The position numbers and the translations under genes were made by a program. 41,477 bases of DNA from Conexibacter sp. (GTDB taxonomy: Bacteria; Actinomycetota; Thermoleophilia; Solirubrobacterales; Solirubrobacteraceae). This document shows, in pieces, positions 24,059 to 32,534 of the stretch. Below the pieces are notes generated by a model that was not told the origin of the DNA, searched no databases, and saw nothing but the letters and a program-made list of their open reading frames with translations. Within the stretch, counting starts at the first letter, position 1, and each line of letters starts with the position of its first letter. The stretch is from contig JAOPZA010000212.1 in assembly GCA_025964325.1 (NCBI GenBank), positions 1 through 41,477 on the forward strand, in the 5' to 3' direction.

Positions 24059-25282
24059 CGCCCCCGCGGGCCCGGCGTCGGCGGCCGCGCGCAGCTGGGC
24101 GGCGACGTCGCCGGTGAGCGGGTCGGCGTGGCCCGCCCAGGCCGTCGCCGGCGCGAGCGCCGCCAGCTTGCGCATGCTGTCGGCCGCCTGCGCGCTGTCG
24201 TGGTTGAAGGCGGCGTGCGGCACGCGCGCGCCGCCCTTGAGCCCCGTCTGCGGGTCCAGCGTGTAGAAGCAGTCGCTCGCGAGCGCGAGCCGGTCGGACT
24301 CCCGCCAGAGCCCGATCAGCCCCGGCGCGTGGCCGGGCAGGTCGACGACGCGGAAGCCGGCGATCTCGTCGCCCTCCTCGACCGTCCCCGCGATCTCGAC
24401 CGGGCCGCCGTCCCAGTGGCGCAGCAGCCGCGGCAGCAGCGCGCGGCCGTGCGCGTCGAGCTTGCCGAGGTCGAATGCGTGCGCGCCGGCGTCGCCCTCC
24501 GCGTCGACCCGCGCCTCGGGATGGCAGTAGATCGGCGCGTCGAGCCCGGGAGCGGCGCCGCGGTGGTCGGCGTGCGCGTGGCCGAGCACGATGCGCGTGA
24601 TCCCGCCCATCCGCGCGCCGATCGCGCGCAGGCCGCTGGTCATCGACGCGATCCCGGCGTCGAACAGCAGGACGCCGTCGCCGTCGGCCACGAGGTAGAC
24701 GTTCATGGTCCGCATCGGGAGCCCGCCGCGGACGACCCAGACACCGTCCGCGATCGGCTCGGGCTGGCCGGTCGCGAGCCGCCGCACGAGTCGCGTGCGG
24801 CCGTTCATCAGCGCGGTCATGCCCTTGTCGGGGCCGGAGTCTCTCGGTGGCACGAGGCCGAGCTGGCGCGCGACCTCCATCCCGTCGAGGTACGCGTCGT
24901 TGCCGACGACGAGGCCGTCGGCGACCTGCAGGACGTCGACTGCCTCGAACGACACGCGTGCGCCGTTCGGCTCGAAGCCCTGGAAGGTGCCGGGTCCGGC
25001 GAAGGTGGCCGTGAAGCGCCAGCGGACCGCGCAGCGCTCGGCTTCCGCGGTCGTCGAGAGGATCTCGACGGCGGCGTCGGGGAAGGCGCCGAAGAGCTGC
25101 GTGAAGTAGCTGCGCACGTCGTCGGGCGCGACCAGGTCGGCCTGCCCGTGGAGGCGGTCGATCCCGCCCGGCCGCCAGCAGGCGGCCATCGCCTCCGGAT
25201 CGCGCGCGGCGACCGCGGCGAAGTAGGTGCGCGCGACCCGCGCGGCGGTTGCCGCTGCGGCGGTCTTCGTGGCTGGCGACAT
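24056..25282 (-). CDS. SnoaL-like domain fused to an MBL-fold hydrolase
   Basis: 408 residues in two parts. Residues about 12-150 form an NTF2/SnoaL-type ester-cyclase domain (YFAAVAARDPEAMAACWRPG; DVRSYFTQLFGAFPDAAVEI; VRWRFTATFAGPGTFQGFEP). Residues about 175-400 form a metallo-beta-lactamase domain: LGHAHADHRGAAP (HxHxDH), LPGHAPGLIGLW, LASDCFYTL and WAGHADPLTG supply the ligands. SnoaL proteins act on polyketide-like or lipophilic substrates; the MBL part hydrolyses esters, thioesters or lactones. The joint substrate is unknown. GGAGGAG precedes the ATG and TAGGCT lies upstream, so this gene is leadered. It is divergent from a second MBL gene. Confidence 0.82.
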   Translation of the reverse strand: MSPATKTAAAATAARVARTYFAAVAARDPEAMAACWRPGGIDRLHGQADLVAPDDVRSYFTQLFGAFPDAAVEILSTTAEAERCAVRWRFTATFAGPGTFQGFEPNGARVSFEAVDVLQVADGLVVGNDAYLDGMEVARQLGLVPPRDSGPDKGMTALMNGRTRLVRRLATGQPEPIADGVWVVRGGLPMRTMNVYLVADGDGVLLFDAGIASMTSGLRAIGARMGGITRIVLGHAHADHRGAAPGLDAPIYCHPEARVDAEGDAGAHAFDLGKLDAHGRALLPRLLRHWDGGPVEIAGTVEEGDEIAGFRVVDLPGHAPGLIGLWRESDRLALASDCFYTLDPQTGLKGGARVPHAAFNHDSAQAADSMRKLAALAPATAWAGHADPLTGDVAAQLRAAADAGPAGA

Positions 25283-25387
25283 CGGCGCTTCTCCTCCCGG
25301 GGGAACGGTGCGGCCAGCCTAACCGGATGCGGGGAGGGCCCGGGCGGGGTGCCGGCGGCCGCTCGCACGCGGAGGCGCGCGGCCGAC

Positions 25388-25393
25388 TAATGT
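25388..25393 (+). promoter_or_regulatory. -10 box of the second MBL gene
   Basis: TAATGT ends 8 nt before the ATG at 25402. It overlaps an earlier ATG at 25390, so the later start is preferred. Confidence 0.4.
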
Positions 25394-25401
25394 CCCCATC
25401 G

Positions 25402-26400
25402 ATGTCGCAACCGGTGCGCAAGCGGGAGCTGGGCCGGGGCGAGCGCGTCCTCGGGGGCCTGTGGCGCCTGCGCCTGCCGCTTCCGTGGCCCGGCGTCCCG
25501 CACTGCAACGCCTGGGCGATACGCGCGGGCGACGGGATCGTGCTGGTCGACACCGGATTGCACGAGAGCGACTCGTTCGCGCAGCTCGAGCGCGCGCTGG
25601 CGCAGGTCAACCTGTCGGTCGACGACATCCGCCTCGTCGTCTGCACGCACGCGCACTCCGACCACTACGGCCAGGCGGCGACGATCGTCGACCGCACCGG
25701 GGCCGAGCTGTGGATGCACCCCAACCACCAGCATGCGACCGGCAGCGCGGAGGACCCCGCCCACGCGCTGGCGCGGCGGCTCGAGGTCGGCCGCCAGAGC
25801 GGCGTGCCCGAGCTCGCGCTGCGGCGCTACGCCGAGATGGCGAAGGAGCAGCCGCCCGGCATAGCGCGCGTGATCGATCCCGACCTCGCGCTGCTGCCGG
25901 GGATCGAGGTCGCGACCGACCTCGGCGACTGGAGCGTGATCGAGACGCCCGGGCACGCGCCGTCGCACGTCTGCCTGTATCAGCCCGAGCGCCGCATCCT
26001 GCTCTCCGGCGACCACCTGCTGGGGCGCATCTCGCTCTACTTCGACTACGGCTGGACGCCCGATCCCGTCGGCGAGTTCCTGCGCTCGCTCGACGCGATC
26101 GAGGCGCTCGACCCGCAGCCGCGGCTCTGCCTCGCCGGCCACGCGCGCCCCTTCACCGACGTGCAGGCGCACATCGACGCGAACCGCGAGCTGGTCGCCC
26201 ACCGGGTCGCCGCCGCGGCGGTCGCGATCGAAGGGAGGCCGCTGACGGCCTACGAGGTCGTGCCCTACGTCCACGGGCCGGAGCAGATCCACGCCGCCGC
26301 CTGGCTGCTGACGGAGACGCTCTGCTATCTGCGTCACCTCGAGGTGATCGGCGCCGCGCGGCGCGAGCCCGGCGACCCGGAGCGCTGGGTGGCAGTGTGA
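25402..26400 (+). CDS. MBL-fold metallohydrolase
   Basis: 332 residues from the preferred ATG (four more if 25390 is used). The N-terminal LRLPLPWPGVPHCNAWAIRA is followed by VVCTHAHSDHYGQA (HxHxDH), ETPGHAPSHVCLY, LLSGDHLLGRIS and CLAGHARPFTD, giving a complete dinuclear site. After it comes a helical domain of about 90 residues ending in a winged segment (EQIHAAAWLLTETLCYLRHL), as in LACTB2-like MBL hydrolases, which act on thioesters or RNA. Substrate unknown. The downstream GNAT gene overlaps the stop (GTGA), so the pair is co-translated. Confidence 0.85.
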   Translation: MSQPVRKRELGRGERVLGGLWRLRLPLPWPGVPHCNAWAIRAGDGIVLVDTGLHESDSFAQLERALAQVNLSVDDIRLVVCTHAHSDHYGQAATIVDRTGAELWMHPNHQHATGSAEDPAHALARRLEVGRQSGVPELALRRYAEMAKEQPPGIARVIDPDLALLPGIEVATDLGDWSVIETPGHAPSHVCLYQPERRILLSGDHLLGRISLYFDYGWTPDPVGEFLRSLDAIEALDPQPRLCLAGHARPFTDVQAHIDANRELVAHRVAAAAVAIEGRPLTAYEVVPYVHGPEQIHAAAWLLTETLCYLRHLEVIGAARREPGDPERWVAV

Positions 26401-27185
26401 GCGCCGGGGCTGATTGCGCGGAGGCCGTCGCCACCTTGATGGCGACGATGCGGGAGTTCTACCGCTGCGAGGCGCCGATCTCGCCCGGCGGCCGCGTGAT
26501 CGAGCTCGACGGCGCGACCGCGTTCCTGACGCCGACCGCGCCGACGCAGTCGATCGTCAACGGCGTGATCTGCGACTCGGCCCACGCGCTCGCCGCGCAC
26601 CTCGACGACGTGACCGCCTTCTACCGCGCTGCCGGCGTCTCGCACTGGATGGTGTGGACGGCGCCGGGCGACGCGGCCTCGGCCGCGCGGCTGCGCGCCG
26701 CCGGGCACCTCTGCGAGTACGAGCCGCAGGCGATGTGGCTCGCGCTGGACGAGCTGCGGGAGCCCCCCGCCGATCCCGACGCACCGCCGTTCGAGCTCGT
26801 GCGCGAGCCGCACGCGCTCGAGATCGCGATCCTCAACGAGCACGCGAACGGCCTGCCCGCCGGGGCCTTCGGTGCCGCCTTCGCGGGCCTGCGCGACCGC
26901 CGCTTCCACCGCTACCTGGCACGCGTCGCGGGTGCGCCGGCGGCCTGCCTCGTGACGTTCGACCACGGCGGCGACTGCATCGTCAACTGGGTCGCGACCG
27001 CGCCGGCCGCACAGCGCCGGCGGCTCGCCGGGCGGCTGCTCCACGCGGCGCTGCGCGATGCGCGCGAGCGCGGCGCGCGCAGCTCGACGCTGCAGTCGAG
27101 CTACGAGGGCGAGCGGCTGTACGAGGGGCTCGGCTACGTCGCCAAGGGCCGCCTCGGGATGTGGCTCAGCGGCTCGCCCGCCTGA
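26397..27185 (+). CDS. GNAT family N-acetyltransferase
   Basis: 262 residues. The first 130 form a degenerate N-terminal domain (VATLMATMREFYRCEAPISP; VSHWMVWTAPGDAASAARLR). The C-terminal half is a GNAT fold: NWVATAPAAQRRRLAGRLLH carries the acetyl-CoA loop (QRRRLAGRL in place of Q/RxxGxG/A), then ARSSTLQSSYEGERLYEGLG. Such two-domain GNATs acetylate small molecules or proteins; the substrate is unknown. GTG start overlapping the MBL stop by 4 nt. Confidence 0.8.
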   Translation: MSAGADCAEAVATLMATMREFYRCEAPISPGGRVIELDGATAFLTPTAPTQSIVNGVICDSAHALAAHLDDVTAFYRAAGVSHWMVWTAPGDAASAARLRAAGHLCEYEPQAMWLALDELREPPADPDAPPFELVREPHALEIAILNEHANGLPAGAFGAAFAGLRDRRFHRYLARVAGAPAACLVTFDHGGDCIVNWVATAPAAQRRRLAGRLLHAALRDARERGARSSTLQSSYEGERLYEGLGYVAKGRLGMWLSGSPA

Positions 27186-27191
27186 CGCCGG

Positions 27192-27197
27192 TACGAT
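27192..27197 (+). promoter_or_regulatory. -10 box of metF
   Basis: TACGAT with a 6-nt spacer to the ATG; leaderless transcript likely. Confidence 0.5.
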
Positions 27198-27203
27198 CTC
27201 CCG

Positions 27204-28127
27204 ATGCGGATCGACGACATCATCGCCGCGGGCGGAGATCCGGTCTTCTCCTTCGAGTTCTTCCCGCCGAAGACGGAGGAGGGCGAGCGCAACCTGTTCG
27301 ACGCGCTCGAGGCGCTGCGGCCGCTCGACCCGGCGTTCGTCTCGGTCACCTGGGGCGCGGGCGGCTCGACGCGCGAGAGAACGCTCGGGATCGTCTCCCG
27401 CGTCCGCGAGAACCACGGCCTCGAGGCGATGGCGCACTTCACCTGCGTCGGCGCGACCCGCGAGGACCTGCACGCGGACCTGCGCAAGATGCGCGACGCG
27501 GGGCTCTCGAACGTGCTGACGCTGCGCGGCGACCCGCCGAAGGGCGAGGATCGGTTCGTCGCGACGGAGGGCGGCCTCTCCTACGCCAGCGAGCTGACCG
27601 AGCTGGCGGCCGGCGCCTACGACTTCTGCCTCGTCGGCGCCTGCTACCCGGAGGTCCATCCGGAGGCGCCCGATCTCGCGACCGATCTCGCGCACCTGCG
27701 CGCGAAGGTCGACGCCGGCGTGCGCGTGCTCGTGACGCAGCTGTTCTTCGACAACGACGTCTACTACCGCTTCGTCGAGGCGGCGCGCGAGGCCGGCATC
27801 GACGTGCCGATCGTGCCGGGGATCATGCCGATCACGAACACGGCCTCGATCAAGCGCTTCACCTCGATGTGCGGGGCGAGCATCCCGCCGGCGCTGCTGG
27901 CCGCACTCGACCAGCGCGGCGACGACGCCGAGGCGGTCGCCGAGCTGGGCGTCTCCTACGCGACGCTCCAGTGCGCCGAGCTGCTCGCCAGCGGCGCGCC
28001 CGGGATCCACTTCTACACGCTCAACCGCTCTCCGGCGACGCGCGCGATCCTGTCCGCGCTGCGGCTCCAGCGGCCGTGGGACCGGGGCGCCGGCGCCGAG
28101 CCCGCGCTGCGGGTCGCGACGGGGTAG
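27204..28127 (+). CDS. metF: 5,10-methylenetetrahydrofolate reductase
   Basis: 307 residues, close to E. coli MetF. Motifs: FSFEFFPPKTEEGERNL with the catalytic Glu, VSVTWGAGGSTRERT, HFTCVGATREDL, NVLTLRGDPPKGED, VLVTQLFFDNDVYYRFVEAA, and the FAD/folate region VPGIMPITNTASIKRFTSMC. It reduces methylene-THF to methyl-THF for methionine synthesis, using FAD. It connects with the formate genes through one-carbon metabolism only in a general way; no operon links them. Convergent with the S15 hydrolase gene, 13 nt apart. Confidence 0.95.
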   Translation: MRIDDIIAAGGDPVFSFEFFPPKTEEGERNLFDALEALRPLDPAFVSVTWGAGGSTRERTLGIVSRVRENHGLEAMAHFTCVGATREDLHADLRKMRDAGLSNVLTLRGDPPKGEDRFVATEGGLSYASELTELAAGAYDFCLVGACYPEVHPEAPDLATDLAHLRAKVDAGVRVLVTQLFFDNDVYYRFVEAAREAGIDVPIVPGIMPITNTASIKRFTSMCGASIPPALLAALDQRGDDAEAVAELGVSYATLQCAELLASGAPGIHFYTLNRSPATRAILSALRLQRPWDRGAGAEPALRVATG

Positions 28128-28140
28128 GGACCGGCGCGCC

Positions 28141-29907
28141 TCAGCCGATCGCCGGGTCCTCGCTCGCGAGCACGGGCAGCAGCAGGCGCGAGGACGAGCG
28201 CACGGCGTTGCGCGCGGCGTCGCCGAGCGGAGCGTGCCGGAAGCCCATGATCGCCGGCAGCGACTCGTCCGCATCGCTGCTCGCGAGCACGAGCCGGATG
28301 CGGTGGCCGGCCCCGAAGCGGCGCGCGTTCGGCACCAGCGGGATGCGGTAGCGCACGACCTCGCCGATCGGCACCGGCAGCGCCGTGCGGCAGGGGAGGA
28401 CGGGTGCGCCCGAGCGGCTCGCCTCCTCGTCGAGGGCCCGCAGGCTCGCGCGCAGCCAGCCGGCCGTCACGTCGGTGACGGCGTCGTCGGGCGCGACGTC
28501 CTGGAGCGTCGCGATCCACGCGACGTCGAGCGCCGAGGTCGACGCGTCGAGCGCCAGCTCGAGCTCGCCGACGACCTCGACGGCGCCGGCGAGCGGCGCG
28601 CTCTCCCACGTCAGCGACGGCGGCAGCGCCGGCTCCGGCGCGCCCTTCGGCCGCCGGATCGTCGGAGGCACGTACGCGTAGACGCGCTCGCCCGCGGCGC
28701 CCTCCTCGACGGCCAGCGCTCCGTCGCAGCGCAGCGCGAGCGCGACGTGGCGGCTCGCCGCCGGCGGCCAGTCGGCGTCCTCGCGGAACTCCTCCGCTCC
28801 CGGCAGCCAGTAGCGCACGGGCGGGCCGTCCATGATCCCGGTGTCGGCATCCTTGAGCCAGTGGTCGAACCACGCGAGCGCCTCGACGTGGAGGCTCTCC
28901 CACGGCCATGTCAGGCCGCCCCTGCCGAGCATCCCCATGCGCACCGGCGCGCGGCCCGCGAGCGCCTTCCAGAGCGCGAAGGTGCTCGGCAGGTGCAGCG
29001 GCACGTTCTCCCAGTCGCAGCCGAGGTAGACCGGGATCTCGAGCTCGCCCAGGTGCGCCAGCAGGTCGCGCTCGTCCCAGTACGCGTCGTGCGTCGGATG
29101 CTCGGTCGTCACGGCCGACCACAGCTCGTCCCAGGAGGCGCCGTAGTGCATCCGCATCACGCCGCCGAGGACCGACAGCGCGGCCTCGCCGTTGAGGTGC
29201 TCGAAGCGCGCGTGCACGTGCTCGTTGCGCAGCACGCGCTCGGCGAGTCCGACGAGGCGGTTGCGGAAGAGCCGGTCGCCCTTGCCCGCGAGCCCGGCGA
29301 CGCCGGCGATCCAGCCGTTGACGAACGTCTCGCTCAGCAGCCCGTGATGCCAGACCGCCTCGTACACGTCGGCGGTGCCGGCGACCGGGAAGATCGCGCG
29401 CAGGTGCGCGGGCCGCTCCGCCGCGGCGGCCAGCTGGGTCATCGCGAAGTAGCTGATCCCGATCATGCCGACCCGCCCGTCGCACCACGGCTGCGCGGCC
29501 GTCCACTCGACGAGGTCGTGGAGATCGCGCCGCTCGGTCGCGTCGAGCCACGGGTAGGTGCCACCCGAGCCGCCGGTGCCGCGCACGTTGGCGATCACGT
29601 GCGCGTAGCCGCGCGGCACCCAGAAGTCACTCGCGCCCGCCTCGACGAAGCCGAGCGGCGCGCCGCTGTTCTGGATCTGGCGGGGGTAGCAGGACGCCGC
29701 GAGCAGCGCCGGGAAGCGGCCCGGCGCGTCCGGTCGGTGCACGTCGGCCATCAGCGGCGTGCCGTCGCGGACCGCCACGGCGACGTCGTCCTCGCTGCGG
29801 ATCGCATGGCGCGCCTCGGACAGGTTGCGGTAGTCGCGGCCGGTCGTCTGCGGGCCGTTGAGCCGTCGCTGGCCGGCCTCCGTGCCGGCCGCCGTCGCTG
29901 CGTGCAT
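28141..29907 (-). CDS. CocE/NonD family hydrolase (X-Pro dipeptidyl-peptidase S15 type)
   Basis: 588 residues. The N-terminal alpha/beta hydrolase domain has RDGTPLMADVHRPDAPGRFP, oxyanion-region ASCYPRQIQN, VIANVRGTGGSGGTYPWLDA and the nucleophile elbow VGMIGISYFAMTQLA, with Ser as nucleophile. The C-terminal X-Pro dipeptidyl-peptidase/galactose-binding domain runs from about residue 340 (LPVPIGEVVRYRIPLVPNAR; HRIRLVLASSD). Known members cleave esters (cocaine esterase), acyl peptides or beta-lactam side chains; this substrate is unknown. No signal peptide, so probably cytoplasmic. AAGGAG lies before the ATG and TATCCT upstream, so it is leadered. Confidence 0.85.
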   Translation of the reverse strand: MHAATAAGTEAGQRRLNGPQTTGRDYRNLSEARHAIRSEDDVAVAVRDGTPLMADVHRPDAPGRFPALLAASCYPRQIQNSGAPLGFVEAGASDFWVPRGYAHVIANVRGTGGSGGTYPWLDATERRDLHDLVEWTAAQPWCDGRVGMIGISYFAMTQLAAAAERPAHLRAIFPVAGTADVYEAVWHHGLLSETFVNGWIAGVAGLAGKGDRLFRNRLVGLAERVLRNEHVHARFEHLNGEAALSVLGGVMRMHYGASWDELWSAVTTEHPTHDAYWDERDLLAHLGELEIPVYLGCDWENVPLHLPSTFALWKALAGRAPVRMGMLGRGGLTWPWESLHVEALAWFDHWLKDADTGIMDGPPVRYWLPGAEEFREDADWPPAASRHVALALRCDGALAVEEGAAGERVYAYVPPTIRRPKGAPEPALPPSLTWESAPLAGAVEVVGELELALDASTSALDVAWIATLQDVAPDDAVTDVTAGWLRASLRALDEEASRSGAPVLPCRTALPVPIGEVVRYRIPLVPNARRFGAGHRIRLVLASSDADESLPAIMGFRHAPLGDAARNAVRSSSRLLLPVLASEDPAIG

Positions 29908-29947
29908 GTCGTGGCGCTCCTTGGTTCCCCCGGCGGACGAGTCCGGC

Positions 29948-29953
29948 AGGATA
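29948..29953 (-). promoter_or_regulatory. -10 box of the S15 hydrolase gene
   Basis: TATCCT about 40 nt before the ATG, followed by an AAGGAG ribosome-binding site. This is a conventional leadered arrangement. Confidence 0.4.
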
Positions 29954-29966
29954 GACCTCGTCTGCC

Positions 29967-30278
29967 CTACGGCGTGTCGGACGCCGGCGCGGCGGGCGCG
30001 TCCGGCCGCTCGACCGTCAGCCCGTGCGCCACCTGCGGGTGTCCGTCGAGCGTGTAGCGCACGTCGATCACGTCGTCGCGGCCGTAGCTGCCGATCCCCC
30101 ACGCGCCGAGGAACCAGCGCCAGGCGCCGAGCTTGCCCTCCTGCACCAGCTCGCGCGCGAACAGCAGCGCGCCGTCGCGCAGCTCGTAGTCGCTGCCCTC
30201 CTGCTGGGGCACGCCGTTGACGAACACCTCGAACGGCGCCCGCACGCTGCGCGGGAGCGGGACACGGCAGACCTCCAT
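29967..30278 (-). CDS. Hypothetical protein of 103 residues
   Basis: Not recognised. It starts MEVCRVPLPRSVRAPFEVFV and continues VNGVPQQEGSDYELRDGALL, FARELVQEGKLGAWRWFLGA and YGRDDVIDVRYTLDGHPQVA. The pattern of short beta strands (FEVFVNGVPQQEGSDYEL resembles a domain repeated in surface or viral proteins) suggests a small beta sandwich, but this is only a structural guess. A GATAAT -10 box sits 7 nt before the ATG and overlaps the -10 box of the divergent decarboxylase gene. It lies 59 nt upstream of the S15 gene on the same strand. Confidence 0.65.
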   Translation of the reverse strand: MEVCRVPLPRSVRAPFEVFVNGVPQQEGSDYELRDGALLFARELVQEGKLGAWRWFLGAWGIGSYGRDDVIDVRYTLDGHPQVAHGLTVERPDAPAAPASDTP

Positions 30279-30285
30279 GGGCGCG

Positions 30286-30293
30286 ATTATCCT
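30286..30293. promoter_or_regulatory. Overlapping divergent -10 boxes
   Basis: Minus-strand GATAAT (30291-30286) and plus-strand TATCCT (30288-30293) share four bases. Each ends 7 nt before its own start codon, so only one transcript can start at a time. Confidence 0.5.
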
Positions 30294-30300
30294 CGATCCG

Positions 30301-31782
30301 ATGGCCACCTCCAAGCCGCGTACCGCGCCGACCCCCTCGCCGATCGTCAACGTCCTCAACTCGGAGGTCGGCCGCTATCACCGCTGGTGCACGCCGTCGA
30401 TCCTCGAATCGCAGGAGCGGATCGACGACTTCTACTCGTCCGACGTCTCGATCTCGGCCGGCTTCTTCGGCTCGCTCGTCGACCACACGGGCGTCTTCGG
30501 CGAGGCCGAGCGCTTCGCAGCCAACGCCCAGGGCGCCGACCGGACGATGTTCTCCGTCCACGGCTCGTCGGGCTCGAACTTCGTCGTCCTGCGGATGCTG
30601 GCGCTGGAGCGCTCCGACGCGCTCGTGCTCGTCGCGCGCAACATCCACCACTCGGTCATCAACGCCCTGAAGGCGTTCGGGCTCGACTTCCGCTTCCTGC
30701 CGACGCCCTACGACGCGCAGTTCGAGGCGTTGCTGCCGCCGAGCGCGGACGAGGTGCGCGCCGGGCTCGCGCGCTATCCGGAGGCGCTCGCCGTGGTGTA
30801 CACGAGCCCGATCTACGAGGGGCTCGCGGCCCACACGGAGGAGATCGCGGCGACCGTGCACGCCGCCTCGCCGCACGCGCTCGTGATCGTCGACGAGGCG
30901 TGGGGCGGCCACCTCCACTTCCACCCGGACCTGCCGACCTCGGCGATGGCCGCGGGCGCCGACGTCTGCGTGCAGTCGACGCACAAGCTCGCCGGCGGCC
31001 TGCAGCAGACGGGGCTGATCCACTGGAAGGAGACGCGCGTCGACTCCGAGCTGATGGAGGAGGCCTACCGCGAGTACGTCACCACGAGCCCCAGCTACCA
31101 CCTGCTCGGCTCGGCCGACGCCGCCGTCCGCGCGCTCGCCGCGCATGGCCGCGACGCGCTCGGCGAGGCGATCGAGCGCACCGCCCGCTTCAAGGCGCGG
31201 GTGCGCGAGCGGCTGCCGCTGCTCGAGCACCTCGACGAGCCGGCCTGGCTCGACGGCGTCGCCGGCAACGTCAACGGCGAGGACCTGATCAAGGCGACGT
31301 TCGGGCTCGCACGCTACGAGCCGGCGGGCTTCGCCGTCGCCGCCGAGCTGGTCGAGCACGGGATCGTGATCGAGAAGGCCGGCATCGGGACGCTCACCTT
31401 CATCACCACCTTCCAGCTGCGCGAGGAGGCGATCGAGGACACGGTCGCCGCGCTCGAGCAGGTCCTCGCCGGGCGCGAGCGGCCGGACGGCGGCCGCCGC
31501 GCGATGCTCTCGAACCCCTTCTCGGCGATCGACGACCGCCCGGTGATGCACCCCTACCACGCGCGCCGCTACGCCAAGTCGATCGGGCACGAGCTGTCGC
31601 TGCGCGAGGCGATCGGCAGAGTCTCGGCCGAGCACGTCGAGGTCTATCCGCCCGGCGTCCCGGTGATCCTCGAGGGCTTCCGCGTCTCGGAGGCGGCCGT
31701 CGCCTACCTGCTCGAGACGCGCGAGCACGGCGGCACGATCGTCGCGCGCGACACGAGCCTCGAGACGTTGCGGGTCCTGTAG
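30301..31782 (+). CDS. PLP-dependent Orn/Lys/Arg decarboxylase family protein
   Basis: 493 residues, the short form lacking the wing domain of the E. coli enzymes and like the Bacillus SpeA-type. The major domain shows SVHGSSGSNFVVLRML, HHSVINALKAFGLDF, IVDEAWGGHLHFHPDLP binding PLP, and the Schiff-base lysine in VQSTHKLAGGLQQTG. The C-terminal domain has VEVYPPGVPVILEGFRVS. Arginine, lysine or ornithine decarboxylation for polyamine formation is expected; the substrate cannot be decided. The start at 30301 is preferred because TATCCT lies 7 nt upstream; an earlier in-frame ATG at 30277 overlaps the divergent gene. Confidence 0.88.
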   Translation: MATSKPRTAPTPSPIVNVLNSEVGRYHRWCTPSILESQERIDDFYSSDVSISAGFFGSLVDHTGVFGEAERFAANAQGADRTMFSVHGSSGSNFVVLRMLALERSDALVLVARNIHHSVINALKAFGLDFRFLPTPYDAQFEALLPPSADEVRAGLARYPEALAVVYTSPIYEGLAAHTEEIAATVHAASPHALVIVDEAWGGHLHFHPDLPTSAMAAGADVCVQSTHKLAGGLQQTGLIHWKETRVDSELMEEAYREYVTTSPSYHLLGSADAAVRALAAHGRDALGEAIERTARFKARVRERLPLLEHLDEPAWLDGVAGNVNGEDLIKATFGLARYEPAGFAVAAELVEHGIVIEKAGIGTLTFITTFQLREEAIEDTVAALEQVLAGRERPDGGRRAMLSNPFSAIDDRPVMHPYHARRYAKSIGHELSLREAIGRVSAEHVEVYPPGVPVILEGFRVSEAAVAYLLETREHGGTIVARDTSLETLRVL

Positions 31783-31807
31783 GCGACGATCTCGCCGCGT
31801 CGCCGCG

Positions 31808-31813
31808 TACCCT
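31808..31813 (+). promoter_or_regulatory. -10 box of the YgjP-like gene
   Basis: TACCCT with a 7-nt spacer to the GTG start. Confidence 0.5.
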
Positions 31814-31820
31814 GATCGCC

Positions 31821-32486
31821 GTGCTGGTCGACGGAACCGACATCCCGTATCGCGTCCGCCGCTCCGATCGCGCGCGCCGCGTGCGCGTCCGCGTCGACGG
31901 CGTGCGCGGGGTCGAGGTCGTGCTGCCGCGCCGGGCGCCCGAGCGCGAGGCGGCGGCGGCCGTGCGCGAGCTGCGGCCGTGGATCGAGCGGCGCGTCGCC
32001 GAGCTGCACCGCACGCGCTCCCTCGTGACCGCGCGCGGCGCGGCGGTGCCCTTCCTCGACGAGACGCTGGCGCTCGTGCCGGAGGCGGGGCGCATGCGCG
32101 TCCACCGTCGCGGCGCGACGCTGTTCGTGCCCGACGGCGACCACCGCCCGGCGCTCGAGCGCTGGTACCGGCGGCAGGCGCGCGACGAGGTCGCGCCGCG
32201 GCTCGACCGCGCCACGACGATCGCCGGCACGCGCTACGCGAAGCTGACGATCCGCGGTCAGACGACACGCTGGGCGAGCTGCTCCTCGAGCGGTGCGATG
32301 AGCTTCAACTGGCGCCTGCTGCTGGCCCCGGCGGCGGTGCTCGACTACGTCGTCTGGCACGAGGTCTGTCACCTCGAGGTGATGGACCACTCGCCCCGCT
32401 TCTGGGCGCTGCTGGCGAGTCGCTCGCCAGACTGCCGCCAGCACTCGGCGTGGCTGCGGCGCAACGGCGCGTCGCTGGTTCTGTGA
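31821..32486 (+). CDS. YgjP-like metallopeptidase domain protein (DUF45, M48-related)
   Basis: 221 residues. The zinc motif HEVCHLEVMDHSPRFWALL fits HExxH plus the third ligand typical of the YgjP/WLM group. Upstream are YRVRRSDRARRVRVRVDGVR (the usual N-terminal strand region) and TIRGQTTRWASCSSSGAMSF. Function of the family is poorly known; some members sit beside restriction systems, but none is seen here. GTG start with a 7-nt leaderless spacing. A palindromic repeat begins one nt after the stop and contains the start of the next gene. Confidence 0.88.
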   Translation: MLVDGTDIPYRVRRSDRARRVRVRVDGVRGVEVVLPRRAPEREAAAAVRELRPWIERRVAELHRTRSLVTARGAAVPFLDETLALVPEAGRMRVHRRGATLFVPDGDHRPALERWYRRQARDEVAPRLDRATTIAGTRYAKLTIRGQTTRWASCSSSGAMSFNWRLLLAPAAVLDYVVWHEVCHLEVMDHSPRFWALLASRSPDCRQHSAWLRRNGASLVL

Positions 32487-32487
32487 G

Positions 32488-32534
32488 GGCATCGCCTTCG
32501 GCGATGCCTTGGGCGTCCGCTTCGCGGACGTCCC
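32488..32534. repeat. Double palindrome containing the start codon of the PfkB-like gene
   Basis: Hairpin GGCATCGCC-TTC-GGCGATGCC (32488-32508) and, 2 nt later, GGGCGTCCGC-TTC-GCGGACGTCCC (32511-32534, one G-T position). The ATG at 32504-32506 lies in the right arm of the first hairpin. The two-hairpin layout matches the elements at 1297-1348 and 6970-7020, with different sequence. Confidence 0.8.

Noticed and set aside
28141-32268. Giant minus-strand protein of 1375 residues
   Set aside because: It joins the S15 hydrolase frame to an antisense frame of the decarboxylase and YgjP genes; the real start is the ATG at 29907 with a ribosome-binding site.
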